Source: Cinclus cinclus (taxonomy: Eukaryota > Chordata > Aves > Passeriformes > Cinclidae). Taken from it: a stretch of DNA of 64,000 nucleotides. Location of the stretch: positions 568,001 through 632,000 of the forward strand of contig NW_026912141.1 of the NCBI RefSeq assembly GCF_963662255.1, read 5' to 3'. Shown piece after piece: positions 20,858 through 32,621 of the stretch; the stretch's first letter is position 1, and each line of letters starts with the position of its first letter. A program made the position numbers and the translations under genes. The notes under the pieces were generated by a model, which saw only the letters and a program-made list of their open reading frames with translations, was not told the origin of the DNA and made no database searches.

Positions 20858-23800
20858 AAAGGCTGGACAAGAGGCCCTGACTGAGGGCTGAACACCAGGC
20901 CCTGAGCCAAAGGGGATCTCTGGATGAACCTTCCAACCAAATGTTATCTTTGTATCCACACATGACCAAACTATGCACGGACATGAGCGCTGTGATAGAT
21001 GTATGCACTCATGAGTGAAAGGTGGATTGACCTTTGTGTATTTAGAAGCCGAACAAGGCCGTGAAATCCAACATCTGGCCTTGTTTGGGGTGTGTTTGGT
21101 CAAAGCCAACTCCTTGGGTTCCTCCTTGAGCCCTGGCCAGTCTCTGGGTGTGAGCCAAGAGGAGAATGAAACCAGATGTTGCTGCACTAGAAGTGCTGTC
21201 AGTTTGTTTCTTCAGCACTGTCAGAGCTGGGCCCTCTCTCAGCGGGGCTGGAAGCCTCAGCTGTGGCTGGAGGCACCTGCAGGAATTCCCAGTGTCCGGG
21301 AGTGGCTCTGCAGTCCTTGGCTGTGACAGCTTCCCCCAGCTGATGTGTGCATCTGGGTGATGGTAAAGTCTGGGGGGAACTGCTGATGGATCTTTCTTAA
21401 TCACTGCGGGCACTTCTTGGGAGTGAGGACTGGGTGCATTGCTGAGCTTCTCCTTCTGTGATTCTTTGCTGCTTTGAACTTTAGAAAATTAGGCAATTCC
21501 TTCAGCTGGTGTCTGTGTCTTTGGTGCTGACCTTGCCCACTGGTAAAAGCAAAGTGGCGTAGTCTGGCTGGATCACAACAAAATGTCACTTTTAAAATGT
21601 AAATGTAAGGAGTCCGTCCCGTTGGAAATTGCTGGATGCGAAGCCCTTCCCTAGAGTTGTGTGTCTCAGGAGTGGGCTGAGGTCAGAGCACCGTGGGAGC
21701 AGTGGAGCCGTGAGTTAAAAGAGGCTGAACCAGTGGGTGTCTTCAAATGCATCCCAAAATTGCATATGGAAAAAGGAAAAGAACTTGTGGGTTTGGGAGG
21801 ATGAGGATGGATTTTGTTAAGAGCATATTGGAAACAGCAGCAACAGAAGGAACAATTTGTGTTGGAACACTCCCACATGGAGACACAGAAAAAGTTTTAA
21901 TCTTGAGCTTGAATTTCATTGTGCTTGTGATATAATAATGTTACTGTGTTATATCTACATATGTGTACGCATATCTTACATGTCATGAAATAATATTTTT
22001 ATTTTTATATAAATAATAATAATAATAATGTGAAATAATGCTGACAGTACTCGTGTGTTAGCTTTGGTTGCTCAGGGATGTAACACTGAATACCCTACAG
22101 AAAAGCTTTAACAAGGACATCAACGTCACGGCAAACTTTGTGAGACTGTTTATAATGAATACAGGAGGAAGGGATGAAATTGGCTGCTTTCATGGGGTTT
22201 GCTGACCCTGTGATGTGGAATGTGTTTTTTGTTAGTGTGGAAAACACAGTGATTAAGACTGCTGGGTTTTTCATACAGCAGGCTATCCACAAGCTGCGGC
22301 ATTGGTTGGACAGATGAATGTTTGTTAAAAGAGCAGTTGAAAAAATGAGGAGCTGAGAAGCTGTCCCGATGGAGAATCCAACTCCCAGATGTGCTCCCTA
22401 CCCTTAGCAATGGGCCCACTGGGAAATGGAAAGGCCCTGGATGTGCATGGCTGCTCCCGGTTTGCAAATACAACCATGGCCAGTGAGACTTGGACTTCCT
22501 GGGAAATTGTTCTGGGTGCCATGGTCCCTGACAGGGCCCCCCAGAGGCTGCAGGGCTGGACTGTGATGAATTGGAATTAATTAGGATAAATCAGAAGCAA
22601 ATGAGAGTTATCAATACGGAAAGAGGAGTTCAGATTCCTCCAGGACACTTTGTTTGGGGAGCTGCTCACTGGAGCTTGGCCTTGCAAAGGGTTCACGTCA
22701 CGGGAAGAGGAATTGATGCAGATTGTCAAGGAGAAATCAAAGTAATCCTTTTCAGCAATAGTGAACAAGATTGGATGATTTAGCCCTGTGGCACAGTAGC
22801 ACCATTATTGATCTTCCAGCTTTCGAAACATCAGTGAAGGAAGGAGATCCAGCTCAGATCAGCACTGTTTGTGGAGATCAAGGCTTTGGATGCAGCAGTC
22901 CTAATAATGGAGCCAAAGTGTGGGTGGAGAGGCCAAGTGGCCCTCCCGAGCCAGCTGCAGGAGCAGCTCTGGGGAAAGACAAGACTGTTGGAATGCTGGA
23001 ACCTGGCAATATGTCCCTGCAGCCAAGTGCTCTATGTGAGAACAAGTGGATGTTTTGGGATATTGTTTTAGAGATCGTGCCAGACCACATCTGCGTGTTT
23101 GCCCCAAGGGTCCCGTTTGGGAAATGCTCTGATCCACGGGGCTCCATGTGAAGGCTGATGTGACACTGAGGCACTTCCAGACGAATTCCAGCCAGGAGCC
23201 TGGGGGTCCCTCAGGGCCTGGGACCCGGCACCTCTCCAGCCAAAGGGGAAAGGACCCCAGCAAGCCTTGTTACCCACAGACAGCGCGGGAAAGCTGAACA
23301 GCAAAGGTCCCTAGGGACATTATTCTGGAATTAAATGGGCACCAGCTGCATGGACAGTGGAATTACTGTTCCTAACCCGGATGAGACTGAGGAAAAAGAA
23401 TGAGTCACCTTGTCACTAAAGTAGTGCTTATGTCTGTAAGTTGTGTCTTGAGAGTCAGCCAGAATCTTTGTTTGCCAGAAACACCTGTAGAGTTTCATCA
23501 GGGATTAGTCCTGAAATTGTTCTGAAAATGTAAAGATCTTAGTAGCCAAAATACTCCATGTAAGTAATTGCTGGGTATGTCCTCAACTAATGTTGGGAGG
23601 AATGGGGGTCCCTTGGAGGGCCCACCCTGTGGGGTGGCCAGAGCTCTGTCCATGGGCTCTGACTCCTAACAGAGTCAGTGCAGGAACAGTTAAAGAAAAC
23701 TGTGCTGTGCAAAAAAGGAATACAATGATCAGCTTTACAGGGTTCACTAAGATTTCCCTTCAGTAGAAACTGAACCCTGTTGGAGTTAGAGGCCCCAGTG

Positions 23801-25566
23801 TGAAAGGATTTCTGTGCTTTGCCATCACTCCCAATGTCCATAGAACTTGGGGTGCTGGAGCTGGTCAGGGTCAGTGTTAGAGCACTGCCAGCTGCAGGGC
23901 CACTGTGAAACTGCTGTGGCCCAAAGGCATGGGGGACACAAGAGGAGCACAGGGAGGAGCCCTGGATGCATCAGCAGCCCACAGTGGGAAATGGGAAATC
24001 AGACCTTTGGTACTGGGAATGGGACCTGCTGGATGTGCAGAGACAATGCCTGTAAAGGCTTCCCTCAATGTGTTTGGGTCCTGTTTTTCAGGCAGTGTTG
24101 ATGCCTCCCTTGGGGGTACTTCAGCAACAAGCAGAAGGAAGAGTTTGGGCCGAGAGAACATTTCCCCCCACAGAGTGCCTTTGGTCTCAGAAAGCCAAAG
24201 ACTCTGGTTCACCCTGTGCCCCATGAGCACTGCCTCGTCCTATGGAGTTCACATTAATGAGCTACATGGATTATTTGAAGAAGTAGAAAAGGATACTGTG
24301 CAAATATCCAGTAGCACATCCTGTGAGCTCCAACAAACACAAATGGGGCTCTACAGAACCTCATGGCCTTGGATCATCTGCTTGCTGGGCAAGGAGGAGC
24401 CTGGGCTATGACGGGACAGGAATGTTGCACTTCTATCAGTGATGAGTCTGAAGTGCAGCCATCAGGAATCACCTCAATAGGAAGAGCAGTAGAAGAGTGG
24501 CAGAAAGAAGAAAATTCTTCTTGCTGAGATTGCCTTCATGCCTGCCAAATTGGAGGCTGCTGTGAAATGCATTTGTGGCAGTCACTGCAAACATTGCAGT
24601 GTGAGCCCTTGGTGTGTAATGATTCCATGTTAGAGTTGTTGTGACACTTTGTGCTGGGAAATGGAGCACTGAGACTTGTCTCAAGAGAGACACAGTCTCA
24701 AGAGAAAGTGGGGATTTGAGAAACAACAGAGAAGAGCAACTAATTAGGCATGTTTTAAAAGAGTTGCAAATTACAGCTCTGAGTAATGAACTGTTCTTCA
24801 ATTAATGCTTAATTGAAGAACAAGAGGTGATGCCTTTGTGCCTCATACCTAAATCCAAGACTCCATTATTGAAGGAATTGTTATGGAGGTTGTAGTTCAT
24901 GCCTTGGTCAAAGCACTGGTTGAACTACCAAGGCCTGAACATCAGGCCCTGAGCCAAAGCTGACCTCTAGATGCACCTTCCAAGCAAATGTTATATTTTT
25001 ATCTGCTCATCATTGAGGCTTTTTTAGCAATACGATCTCTGTATCTGTGTATTGGTGAAAGAAGGATTTACCTTTCAGCATTTAGAAATCCAACAAGGTC
25101 CCATCTGGCCTTGTTTGGGGGTGTTTGGTCCAAGTGAACTCCCTTGGTTCCTCCTTGAGCCCTGGCCAGGTGTTGGGAGGAACCAAACAGGAGACTTAAA
25201 CCCATGTTCCTGCACTAGGAGTGCTGTCAGATTCTCTGTTCAACACCATCAGAGCTGGGCCCTCTCTCAGCGGGGCTGGAAGCCTCAGCTGTGGCTGGAG
25301 GCACCTGCAGGAATTCCCAGTGTCCGGGAGTGGCTCTGCAGTCCTTGGCTGTGACAGCTTCCCCCAGCTGATGTGTGCATCTGGGTGATGGTAAAGTCTG
25401 GGGGGAACTGCTGATGGATCTTTCTTAATCACTGCGGGCACTTCTTGGGAGTGAGGACTGGGTGCATTGCTGAGCTTCTCCTGTTGTGATTCTTTGCAGT
25501 TTTGCTTTATATAAATTACACAATTCCTTCAGCTGGTGTCTGTGTCTTTGGTGCTGACCCTGGCCA
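20849..25566 (+). mobile_element. decayed dUTPase-bearing ERV (arm B)
   Basis: Inverted copy of 7998-12718, with LTR-like repeats at 20849-21539 and 24921-25566. It has private changes such as accttg(t) near 22210 and a shorter AT run near 21990-22030. Confidence 0.5.
22571..23151 (+). pseudogene. retroviral dUTPase remnant (arm B)
   Basis: Inverted copy of the arm-A remnant with the same internal frame change. The substitution A for T before HWSLAL (GAAHW) is private to this arm. Confidence 0.63.
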
Positions 25567-25921
25567 CTGGTGAAACTGAGTCCCATCGTGCCTAGGAGTT
25601 ACCTGGGAAGACAAACGCCACCACTGCAAATGTCCCCTGGTTTCTGCCTTCTTCCCCCCACTTTATACGCTGAGCATGATGTCCCATGGTCCGGGATCTC
25701 CCCCGGGTCAGTTGGGGTCACCTGTCCTGGCTGTGTCCCCTCCCAAGCTCCCCTGCACCCCCAGCCCCTCCCCAGCGTGGCTGGACGAGGGGCAGGAAAG
25801 GCCTTGGCTCTGTGCAAGCTCAGCAAGAGCAAAACCATCTGTGTGTGATGGAGCCTGTGCTCAGCACCCGACCCCAGCAGTGTCTCGGTGCCAGCGTCCG
25901 TGGCATCAGGCCCTACAAGGG

Positions 25922-26500
25922 GTTTCCATGGCAAGTGCCATGCCAGGTGACCCAGGTGTCCTGTCCCAGTGAGGCTTGCCATGGAAACAGTGCCCAGCTG
26001 ACCTTTCTGTCTGGCTGAGCTGGCCTTTGGCCCTGGCCCTGGTGTTTGCTGCTGGTCCCGCTGCGCCTGCCCAGCCAGCGCGGCACAGGGCAGGTGGCCA
26101 TGGCACAAGCCCCCAGCGAGGGATCCCCTCTGGCTCTGGGCAGTGACAGCAGCCCTGAGCAAGGGGCCCAGGGCAGGTTTCCATGACAAGCAGCCATCAC
26201 AATGGCTCCAGGCGTTGGCTGCCGTGGCACCAAACTGAGGAAGGGGTCTCTGTGGCTGTTGCCATGGCACCTGACTGCATCAATGAGTGTCAGTGCAGCT
26301 GAAGCTGGACCAGCCCCGGCACCGCTTTGTCCTCAGGCTTGCCATGGCAGCTGAGGACACAACAGGTCTGCATGCAAGTGCCCATGGAACCTGACTGCAC
26401 AAATGGCTCCTTGGGGTGGTTTCCAAGGCAACTTGAACTGATGAGGGTTGCCCTGGCACCCAAACCCACTAGTGGGGGTCAGTGCAGTGTCCATGGCAAC
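25922..26500. promoter_or_regulatory. cluster of RFX/X-box-like palindromes (arm B)
   Basis: Inverted counterpart of 7064-7642. The palindromic cores are retained with few changes, for example gtttccatggcaag at about 25923-25936 and gttgccatggcacc at about 26258. Confidence 0.5.
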
Positions 26501-26917
26501 AGTCCCTTGCAATGGCCCAGGGCACCTTGGGATGCTAATCCACCCTCACAGCTGGGCAGGGCAGCTTGGAATGGTCTTGGTGCTGCCTGGGGCTTGGCAC
26601 ACTCTTGAGGAGGGTGTCTGTTTTCAGTGGGGAACTTTTCGTTGTTTGGAGCAATCAAAACTGTTGTAGGTTGGTGTAGAAAAAAAAAAATAAGAAAACC
26701 CTTCTTAGGGTGTGTGCAGCCAGTTCTCCAAGCAAAGCAGGGGTGTCAGCTGAGTCAGGACAGACAGGATTCGGTTGGGGAATGTGCAGCAAAGTTGTCC
26801 ACACCCACCGGGTCAAACCTCAAGGCACAGCTTCTCTGAGCAGGCCAGACCTCCTTAGGAGAGACCCTGGAGCAATATCCATCACACAATGCTACAATCT
26901 CAGGGCCTGAGAGGTGA

Positions 26918-27442
26918 CTGCAGATACCTCTCCAGGAGTCCAAGTCAGAAAAAAGAATGCAAAGGGTCTGGAGGCATTAATGGGTCCCACTGAGGTCCAG
27001 CTGCAGCACAGGCTGCTCATGGGCTCCTTGCAGGAGGGAATTGGAGGCCAGGATTGCACAAAATCCTCACAGAGACTCAGTGTGGGAAGGAAAATGCAAA
27101 GTACCCTAAAATACCTTGGTTATCTCAAAGCATTAATGAGCGCCCCCCCAGTGTCAATACAGAGCAATCAAGGGACTCCTTAAAGTAGATAATTGGAGGT
27201 CATGATTGCACAAACCTCTCCTGGAGTCGGTATCAAAAGGAAACACCTAGTACTTGAAAAATCTGAAGTACCCTGAAGCATTAATGAGCCCCACTGAGTG
27301 TTGGTAATGACTAAGAATCTCAAGGGACTCATTAGAGCAGATAATTGAAGACCAGGATTGTAGGAAGCTCTCAGAGACTCCAAGGCAAGAGCAAAGGCCA
27401 AGGTCCTTTGGAAAACCTGCAGTCCCTGGAAGCATTCAGGAG
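26918..27442 (-). repeat. about 150-bp tandem repeat (arm B)
   Basis: Inverted counterpart of 6116-6640 with the same unit order and one or two base changes per unit. It keeps the cattaatg core in three units. Confidence 0.7.
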
Positions 27443-28002
27443 CCCCCCAGGGCCATTCCTGACCAAGGCTCCCCAGGGACTCATGCCAGCAGATCCCTGA
27501 GGCCACCGGGGTGTGGGGCAGGGGAGGATGCTGAGGGCAGGACAAGGGGGTGACAGTGCCCAGCCTTGCTGGGGCTGTGCCAGGAGGCCCCAGTGGCTCA
27601 GGACAAGGTGTCTCCTCCCAGCCCTTGGTGGCACAGACGCTGCTGTGCCCCTGGGCACCAAGACTTGGCTTCTCCTGGGCACTGCCAGCCCTGCCAGGGC
27701 CCTTGGCCATGTCCAGCACAGCTTGTCCTGCACTGTCCCACAGCTGCTGCTGTGCCCCTGCAGGCTGCACACTCCCATCTCGCTGCCCCCCTGGCTCTGC
27801 CCTGCCACTGCCCACCCTGCCCTGACTTCTGCCCAGGCTGTCTCTGCAACCCCCAACCAATGGGCTGGGGATGGGCAAGTGTTCCTTAGGGCACAGGGAG
27901 GGGACAGCTTGGCTGGGGTGACCCAAGGGCTCTCCCATTGCATGCGATGTCAAGGGCAGCAATAAACTGAGGGCAAGGAAGGGCGTCAGATGGTCTCTGA
28001 AT

Positions 28003-28543
28003 TTGTAGTGATCTTACACTCCTCCCTGATCTGAACATCCCACATTGCTTCTTTTGTGAAGCAGAGGTGCGCTTCTCCTACTGGGAAACTTTGGTATGCT
28101 GAGGGAGCCCACCCTTTTTTCTAAATTGGTGGCTACCCAGTAACTTTTCCCATAGTAGTGCAAGTTTCTAAGTTGTGCTTATTATAGCAGGCCGAATAGA
28201 TATGTGTGTGGAAGGCAAGGGTGGATACCGTGTGTCCACTGTACCGGATTGTCTGGTAAGGCTTGGAACAAGCATCAGCTCTGTTTCCTTTTATCATGAT
28301 GAGCAATAGGATGACTCTCAGGACTATGTTCATCCCTCTGCCTCCCTCAAGGCCTACGGGGTTGCTGCCAGTAGCCGAGGTTTGTTTCATCTTCTCCTTC
28401 TCGGCAGCAGGGACTATGTCCTGGGGTGTCCCACTTTGTCCTTTTCTTCTGGTGTTGTTTCTTACTTTTGTTCCAGCTTTTAGCTTTATCCCCAGGACCA
28501 GGTACAGCAGTAAGAGCACGGTATACACAACCCTTTCTGGCAC
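28003..28543 (-). pseudogene. ERV env, N-terminal fragment
   Basis: The frame 28543-28133 begins with a hydrophobic stretch, has a basic/polar linker and then a second hydrophobic run (residues about 72-83) that would be the signal peptide ahead of a cysteine-containing surface-subunit start. It ends at a TAG (28133-28135). The sequence on to 28004 remains env-like in a shifted or interrupted frame and is then cut by the junction with palindrome arm B. The transmembrane subunit and fusion machinery are absent. The fragment cannot give a functional envelope protein. Confidence 0.6.
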
Positions 28544-28701
28544 TCTTTTGCCAAAACCTTTGCTTTGGCTTTTGTTTTTTGTTTTGGCTTTTTTTTTTTT
28601 GTTTGCTTTGTCCCATTCTCAAATAACGCCCACCAATTGTGATCATTAATTTCGATTTCTCCTTGTGCTGATAGGGTATTAAGTACCTTAATAGTTTCCT
28701 T

Positions 28702-28977
28702 CTATTCATTTCTTCTACATTGGATACGTGATGCGAATGGGAGGTACCCACCATAGGAATGACTCCACCACAACTCGGTACAATATGGACACCTTTTCTT
28801 GATGAACGGGCTACAATCACACCCAGGTTCAGGACAGGTGACTTTCAGTCCTGACTGGGAGGCCTTTGAGAAGAATTGATCTGGTATCCACAGCAAGTCC
28901 TCCGAATTCGCACTTTGAGGTCTCTGGGCTCGGATGTCACGGTCCAACCTGTCTTGGCTTAATCGTATGTATGGCAA
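28702..28977 (-). pseudogene. cysteine-rich frame between integrase and env
   Basis: A 91-codon open frame overlaps the end of the integrase frame by 19 bases. It contains CPEPGCDC and CPYC, a spacing that could bind a metal ion. I do not recognise it. It could be the pol C-terminus in another frame or the env leader of this ERV group. A start codon is not clear. Confidence 0.35.
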
Positions 28978-29592
28978 ATCCTAGAGGTATGGTTTGAGCT
29001 AAAATTCTCTTCTTCCTTAATTCTCGCAAGTCTTTGTTGATTGTTATTATGTAGTTTTGAAGAGAAGGGTCCTGAACTAAGCCGGATCAAGGCGTACTCC
29101 TTTAGGGTAAGGCATACCATCCAGCATTTCATATGGTGAAATCCCTGTTTTCGAATTTGGCGTTGCCGTGTATTAGACAGGGCCAGTGGGAGGCACTTTG
29201 TCCATGGCATTTTAGTCTCAATCATTAATTTTGACAGCTGCTGTTCTAAAGGTTGATTCATCATTTCAACTCTCCCAGAACTCTGAGGGTGCCAGGGTGT
29301 ATGATACTCCCAGCTGATGCCTAGTGCCGAGGTCAGTAACTTCAGCACTTCCGATGTAAAGTGTGTCCCTGGTCTGTGTCTATTGCTCGGACCAGCCCAT
29401 ACCTTGGTATTATGTGTTCTGTCAATATTCTGGCTACCACTTGTGATGTGTCTCCAGCTGCAGGGTATGCCTCTACCCAGTGGCTTAATTGGTTTACTAT
29501 TACTAGTAAATATGTCTATCTTCCTATTTTTGGTGATTCTGTAAAATCTATTTGTATTCTTTCAAAGGGTCTGTAAGCAGTTTTCCATCCTC
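28959..29592 (-). pseudogene. ERV integrase
   Basis: Integrase core in minus orientation. The catalytic triad is visible: first Asp at 29546-29548 (IDF context), second Asp at 29372-29374 (TDQG context) and Glu at 29265-29267 (GRVE context). The zinc-binding N-terminal domain is reduced to a CLTC piece at about 29640. It is broken by an in-frame TAG at 29516-29518 and by a one-base deletion between the second Asp and the Glu. Integrases insert proviral DNA into the host genome; this copy cannot be functional. Confidence 0.8.
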
Positions 29593-30230
29593 CTGACGGA
29601 CCTTGTTGCATACCTTTTTTTATGAATTTTCTGACAAGTTAAACAACCTTGTCCTTGCACTACTCTCGAAGATCTGTCTATAAACAATTTTTCTCCATCC
29701 TTAAGTTTAACGTCTTCCAAGTCAGGTCTAGTTTTTCTTTGTAATTCTATAATGTCCACACAATTATATTTTAAGTTTTCTCCTGGTTCCCCATATAGGA
29801 ATTGTGCAGGACTTTGAGCAGTTGTTGCTTTTAGCTCTAAATTTGGGGAAGTAATTAGAATAGCTTCATATTTTAATATTTAGGCATCGGTTAGCCATTT
29901 CTCAGCTTTTTGATTCAGAATTCCCCTGACATGATGAGGGGAGTGTACCATTAGGGGTGCCCCAGAGGTGACTTTTTGGGCTTCCTCAGTTAAAAGTGCT
30001 GTGGCCACTAGGGCTTGTAGACATGAGGGCCAGCCCCAACTGACAGGGTCTAGCAGTTTAGAATAATATCCCACTGGCCTTTGACTGCTTGCCCATTCCT
30101 GAGTGAGTACCCCATATGCTGTTTGATCAGAGGTGTTTACAAATAACTGAAATGGTCTCTCCAAATCCGGGAGACTTAGTACAGGGGCTTGAATTGAATC
30201 ATGTTTGACTTTTTAAAAACTTTTGTCATT
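29560..30230 (-). pseudogene. ERV RT C-terminus and RNase H start
   Basis: The frame from about 30200 to 29883 encodes the tether region following the RT palm/thumb (LPDLERPFQLFV, then GYYSKLLDPV and AEKWLTDA), typical of gammaretroviral pol. A TAA stands at 29880-29882, after which the same frame continues to the RNase H start, where the TDGSS-type motif reads IDRSS (about 29670). It then jumps to the integrase zinc-finger CLTC, so the body of RNase H is deleted. A further stop lies near 30205. The RT catalytic core (YxDD region) is absent, lost next to the nested LTR. Confidence 0.75.
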
Positions 30231-30258
30231 CACCTTTGTCCATTTTCTTAATAAATTA

Positions 30259-30782
30259 TGTTATAAGTGTTTGTCACACACACTGACTCAGAGCCAATTG
30301 AACATCAACAAGTGGAATTTATTAAGCAAGCGGTAACAAGCAAAAGCAGCGCTGGGCGGCCGGGAGTTAGCACTCCACCAACGGCGCGCACTTTCCTCTC
30401 TCAGTCCTTTGGGTTTTATACCCCTTGTTTCTGGTGTACGTGTCCCTTTTGCAATCGTGTCTGCGCTGGCACTGCCTGTTGATAGGGGTCGTACTTTGCC
30501 CTCCTGTGGTCGTTGGAATGAAGAAGACTCCTCTTCCCGGCAGAACCTCTGCCTTATCAGTAGATCCTTTTTACACGTTGAACAATGGATACTTAAGTAT
30601 GGTTAATTAACTCAGCTCAAACTAATCAAGACATTCTTGTGGACTACAGGTGCATGACTTGTGCCCTCTCAGATCTGGTTCTATTCTTTGTTATTTTATT
30701 GAACTCTTGGTAGTCCTTCTATTTTAATGAACAATTTTTATGTTGTTTTTATTACAATTATTTTCTGCCTCTGGCAGTAACA
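30259..30782 (-). mobile_element. LTR of a second ERV nested in pol
   Basis: A 524-bp segment has ends tgttataag and ggcagtaaca on the plus strand, forming TGTTA..TAACA terminal inverted repeats. On the minus strand a TATA box (gtataaaac, about 30415-30422) is followed by AATAAA (30318-30323). It separates the protease remnant from the RT C-terminus. No target-site duplication is evident, and about 1 kb of RT is missing at this point, so a deletion accompanied or followed insertion. It is only distantly similar to the 33000-32622 LTR. Confidence 0.7.
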
Positions 30783-31165
30783 GTAGATTTGTAATTCAAT
30801 TCTGCTCTGGGTCTCAATTTGCATATATTTAATAATAAGGACTCAAAATGGTTCACTTTTTGCTCCCATCACAAGTGCTGTTTCTCTACTAGGTTTGCAC
30901 GTTTTTGGTAGGTGTTTAATTGTGGATATTTTTTTTTGGCTCTTGTATCTACTAAAAGTTCCACCTCCTCTCCATGGGGACCGATTTTTTAAAAATTATT
31001 TTTTCAAGGGCTCTTTCGATGGTATAGTCCCCAATACATACAGCCCTTGACACCCTTATTCGTTCTTTTGGAACATTTTTTCATCCCGTATCCTCTCTTT
31101 ACAATTTTTTTTTTTTTTACTATGACCTTTCTTGTTACAGTAAAAGCAGGTTCGACTTAGTGAAT
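30783..31165 (-). pseudogene. ERV nucleocapsid zinc knuckle and protease remnant
   Basis: A CX2CX4H knuckle (CFYCNKKGH) lies at about 31150-31120. A 14-base A tract follows on the minus strand, and the last cysteine comes six residues after the histidine instead of four, so the knuckle is probably disabled. Further along, the protease active-site region reads LVDTRA (30941-30949 encode D-T-R), with the invariant glycine of DTG replaced by arginine. Several stop codons and frame changes lie between. Confidence 0.65.
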
Positions 31166-31176
31166 TATTTCCTGCC

Positions 31177-31767
31177 TCATTTCCTTGTTTCCGTGGGGGT
31201 TTTCGTGTTTTCCCTCCCCCTTTCTTCCCTGGTGAGTAGGATACTTAATGTAGATTGTAATTCCATCCAAGTACACAGACTTGGTCCGAGGAATTGATTT
31301 AGTTTCTCAGATACCCCTATAGGATCTTCCAATAGTTTTCCCATCTCTTTTTCTAAGTTTCTTACCTCCCCTGTGTTCAAGGGAACATTTACAAATCCAG
31401 TTAATTCAGTCTGTTGTCCCGCTAATGGGACTTCCCTCAGGGGGTAAAGGGGAGCCTTTGTGTCATTATCTCCCTCCTCTCTGCTGATCCTATCGCTCCT
31501 GGTATTTCTTTGACTCCAGGGAGTCCTTTGAGCTATTGGAGTACCAGAAGGGGAGGGAGCAGAGACATTGGGGGGGGGAGGGGGGGATCGCCTGTATTTT
31601 TTTGTATTATATGGAGGTGGGAGATTATCAAGGGATTCCCAGGTAACCTTTTTTGTTATCCTCATCCTCTTTTTCCTTGACCGTACATCCCGAGAATGGT
31701 TTATGCTGTTCTGTCCACAGAGCAGCACAGTCACATTCCTCTCTGTTAAATGGTTCTTTACAAGCAT
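31177..31767 (-). pseudogene. ERV gag, matrix/p12 to capsid N-terminus
   Basis: A 196-codon open frame. A PPPY late-domain motif (about residue 51) is followed by a proline-rich segment and then the start of a gammaretrovirus-type capsid (PLREVPLAG, GFVNVPLNTGEV, EDPIGVSEKLNQFLGPS). The rest of capsid is deleted: the frame passes from LTREER to a basic stretch and the zinc knuckle. The matrix N-terminus and start codon are not preserved in this frame. Gag builds virus particles; this fragment cannot. Confidence 0.8.
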
Positions 31768-32049
31768 CCTAAGTGTTTAATGCCCCACAACTCCATTTTT
31801 TTCTTTACTTTTTCTTTTGTATAATTCCCTTGTGTCCCAACGTCATTCCCAAAGTGCTGCCCGGTGGTATTTCTGGCAACCTACTGGCCTTCTTTTTTCT
31901 TTTTTTTTTTTATTTTTTTTATTTTGTTTTTAAGAACTTTGAACCCTTCGTGGGTTGTTTGGACTTAAAACCTTCCTCTTTCTTTGTCCTATTTTTACCT
32001 CAAAGGACTATCTTGAGGTATTTGTGCTTCCTCTTGTATTCCACCCGGA

Positions 32050-32260
32050 TCCTGCCTCTCCTTGGGTCAGGATGGGAAGGAATTCTGCCTCTACCTGGGC
32101 TTGGGATGGGAAAAAGCAGCTTTTTCCCTCTTCCCCCGTGACTCCTGTGTTGCTCTCCAATCTTTCCCCCCCCCAAGTCCCTCCCCCCAAGTCCCACCTC
32201 TGCCTGGGTTGGGATGGGAAAAGAACCTGGCCTCTACCTGGGTTAGGATGGGAAAAAGCA
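32050..32260 (-). repeat. repeated motif in ERV leader
   Basis: A cctctacctgggttgggatg-type motif with a following ggaaaa occurs four times, at about 32053, 32081, 32197 and 32229, separated by unrelated sequence and by a C-rich run (32167-32190). Only the last copy is retained in the leader at 325-370. Confidence 0.7.
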
Positions 32261-32601
32261 GCACTCGCTTCGTCCCTTCACCGGCCGGGCCCCTGGCGGG
32301 CAACCAGAACCGCGGACAGAAGGACTCCACACTCGGTTCGTGGAAAAATCCACGTCTCGTTCAGCAAGCACACAGTCACCTCCACCAAACCAGACAGTCA
32401 CTTACGGCTTCGACGCTCCTGTCTGGGTCTGCGTGCACAAGAATGACAGGTGATTTTGCCGTGGTCTTCCGGGGAGTTTTTTTCCTTGCTCAGTCTATAT
32501 CGTGAGGTACGTCCATGGGTCCTGAGAACCACTGAGGAACCGGGGCCGTGGGAGCGGGGCGCCTCCCTGAAATTGCAGTGCCTCTCAAGGCTCCAAGGAT
32601 G

Positions 32602-32619
32602 TCCCAGGTTTCAGCACCA
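32602..32619 (-). other. ERV primer-binding site, tRNA-Phe type, copy 2
   Basis: tggtgctgaaacctggga on the minus strand, immediately after the LTR; 16 of 18 bases fit a tRNA-Phe primer. Confidence 0.75.
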
Positions 32620-32621
32620 AA

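Larger units (their letters stand above)
20104..28004 (-). repeat. palindrome 1 right arm (B)
   Basis: Inverted partner of arm A. The outer end is abrupt: after ggtctctgaattt at 27992-28004 the sequence leaves the arm and enters the env end of a gammaretrovirus-like ERV, whereas arms C and D continue with ttctctattaatacg. Confidence 0.93.
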
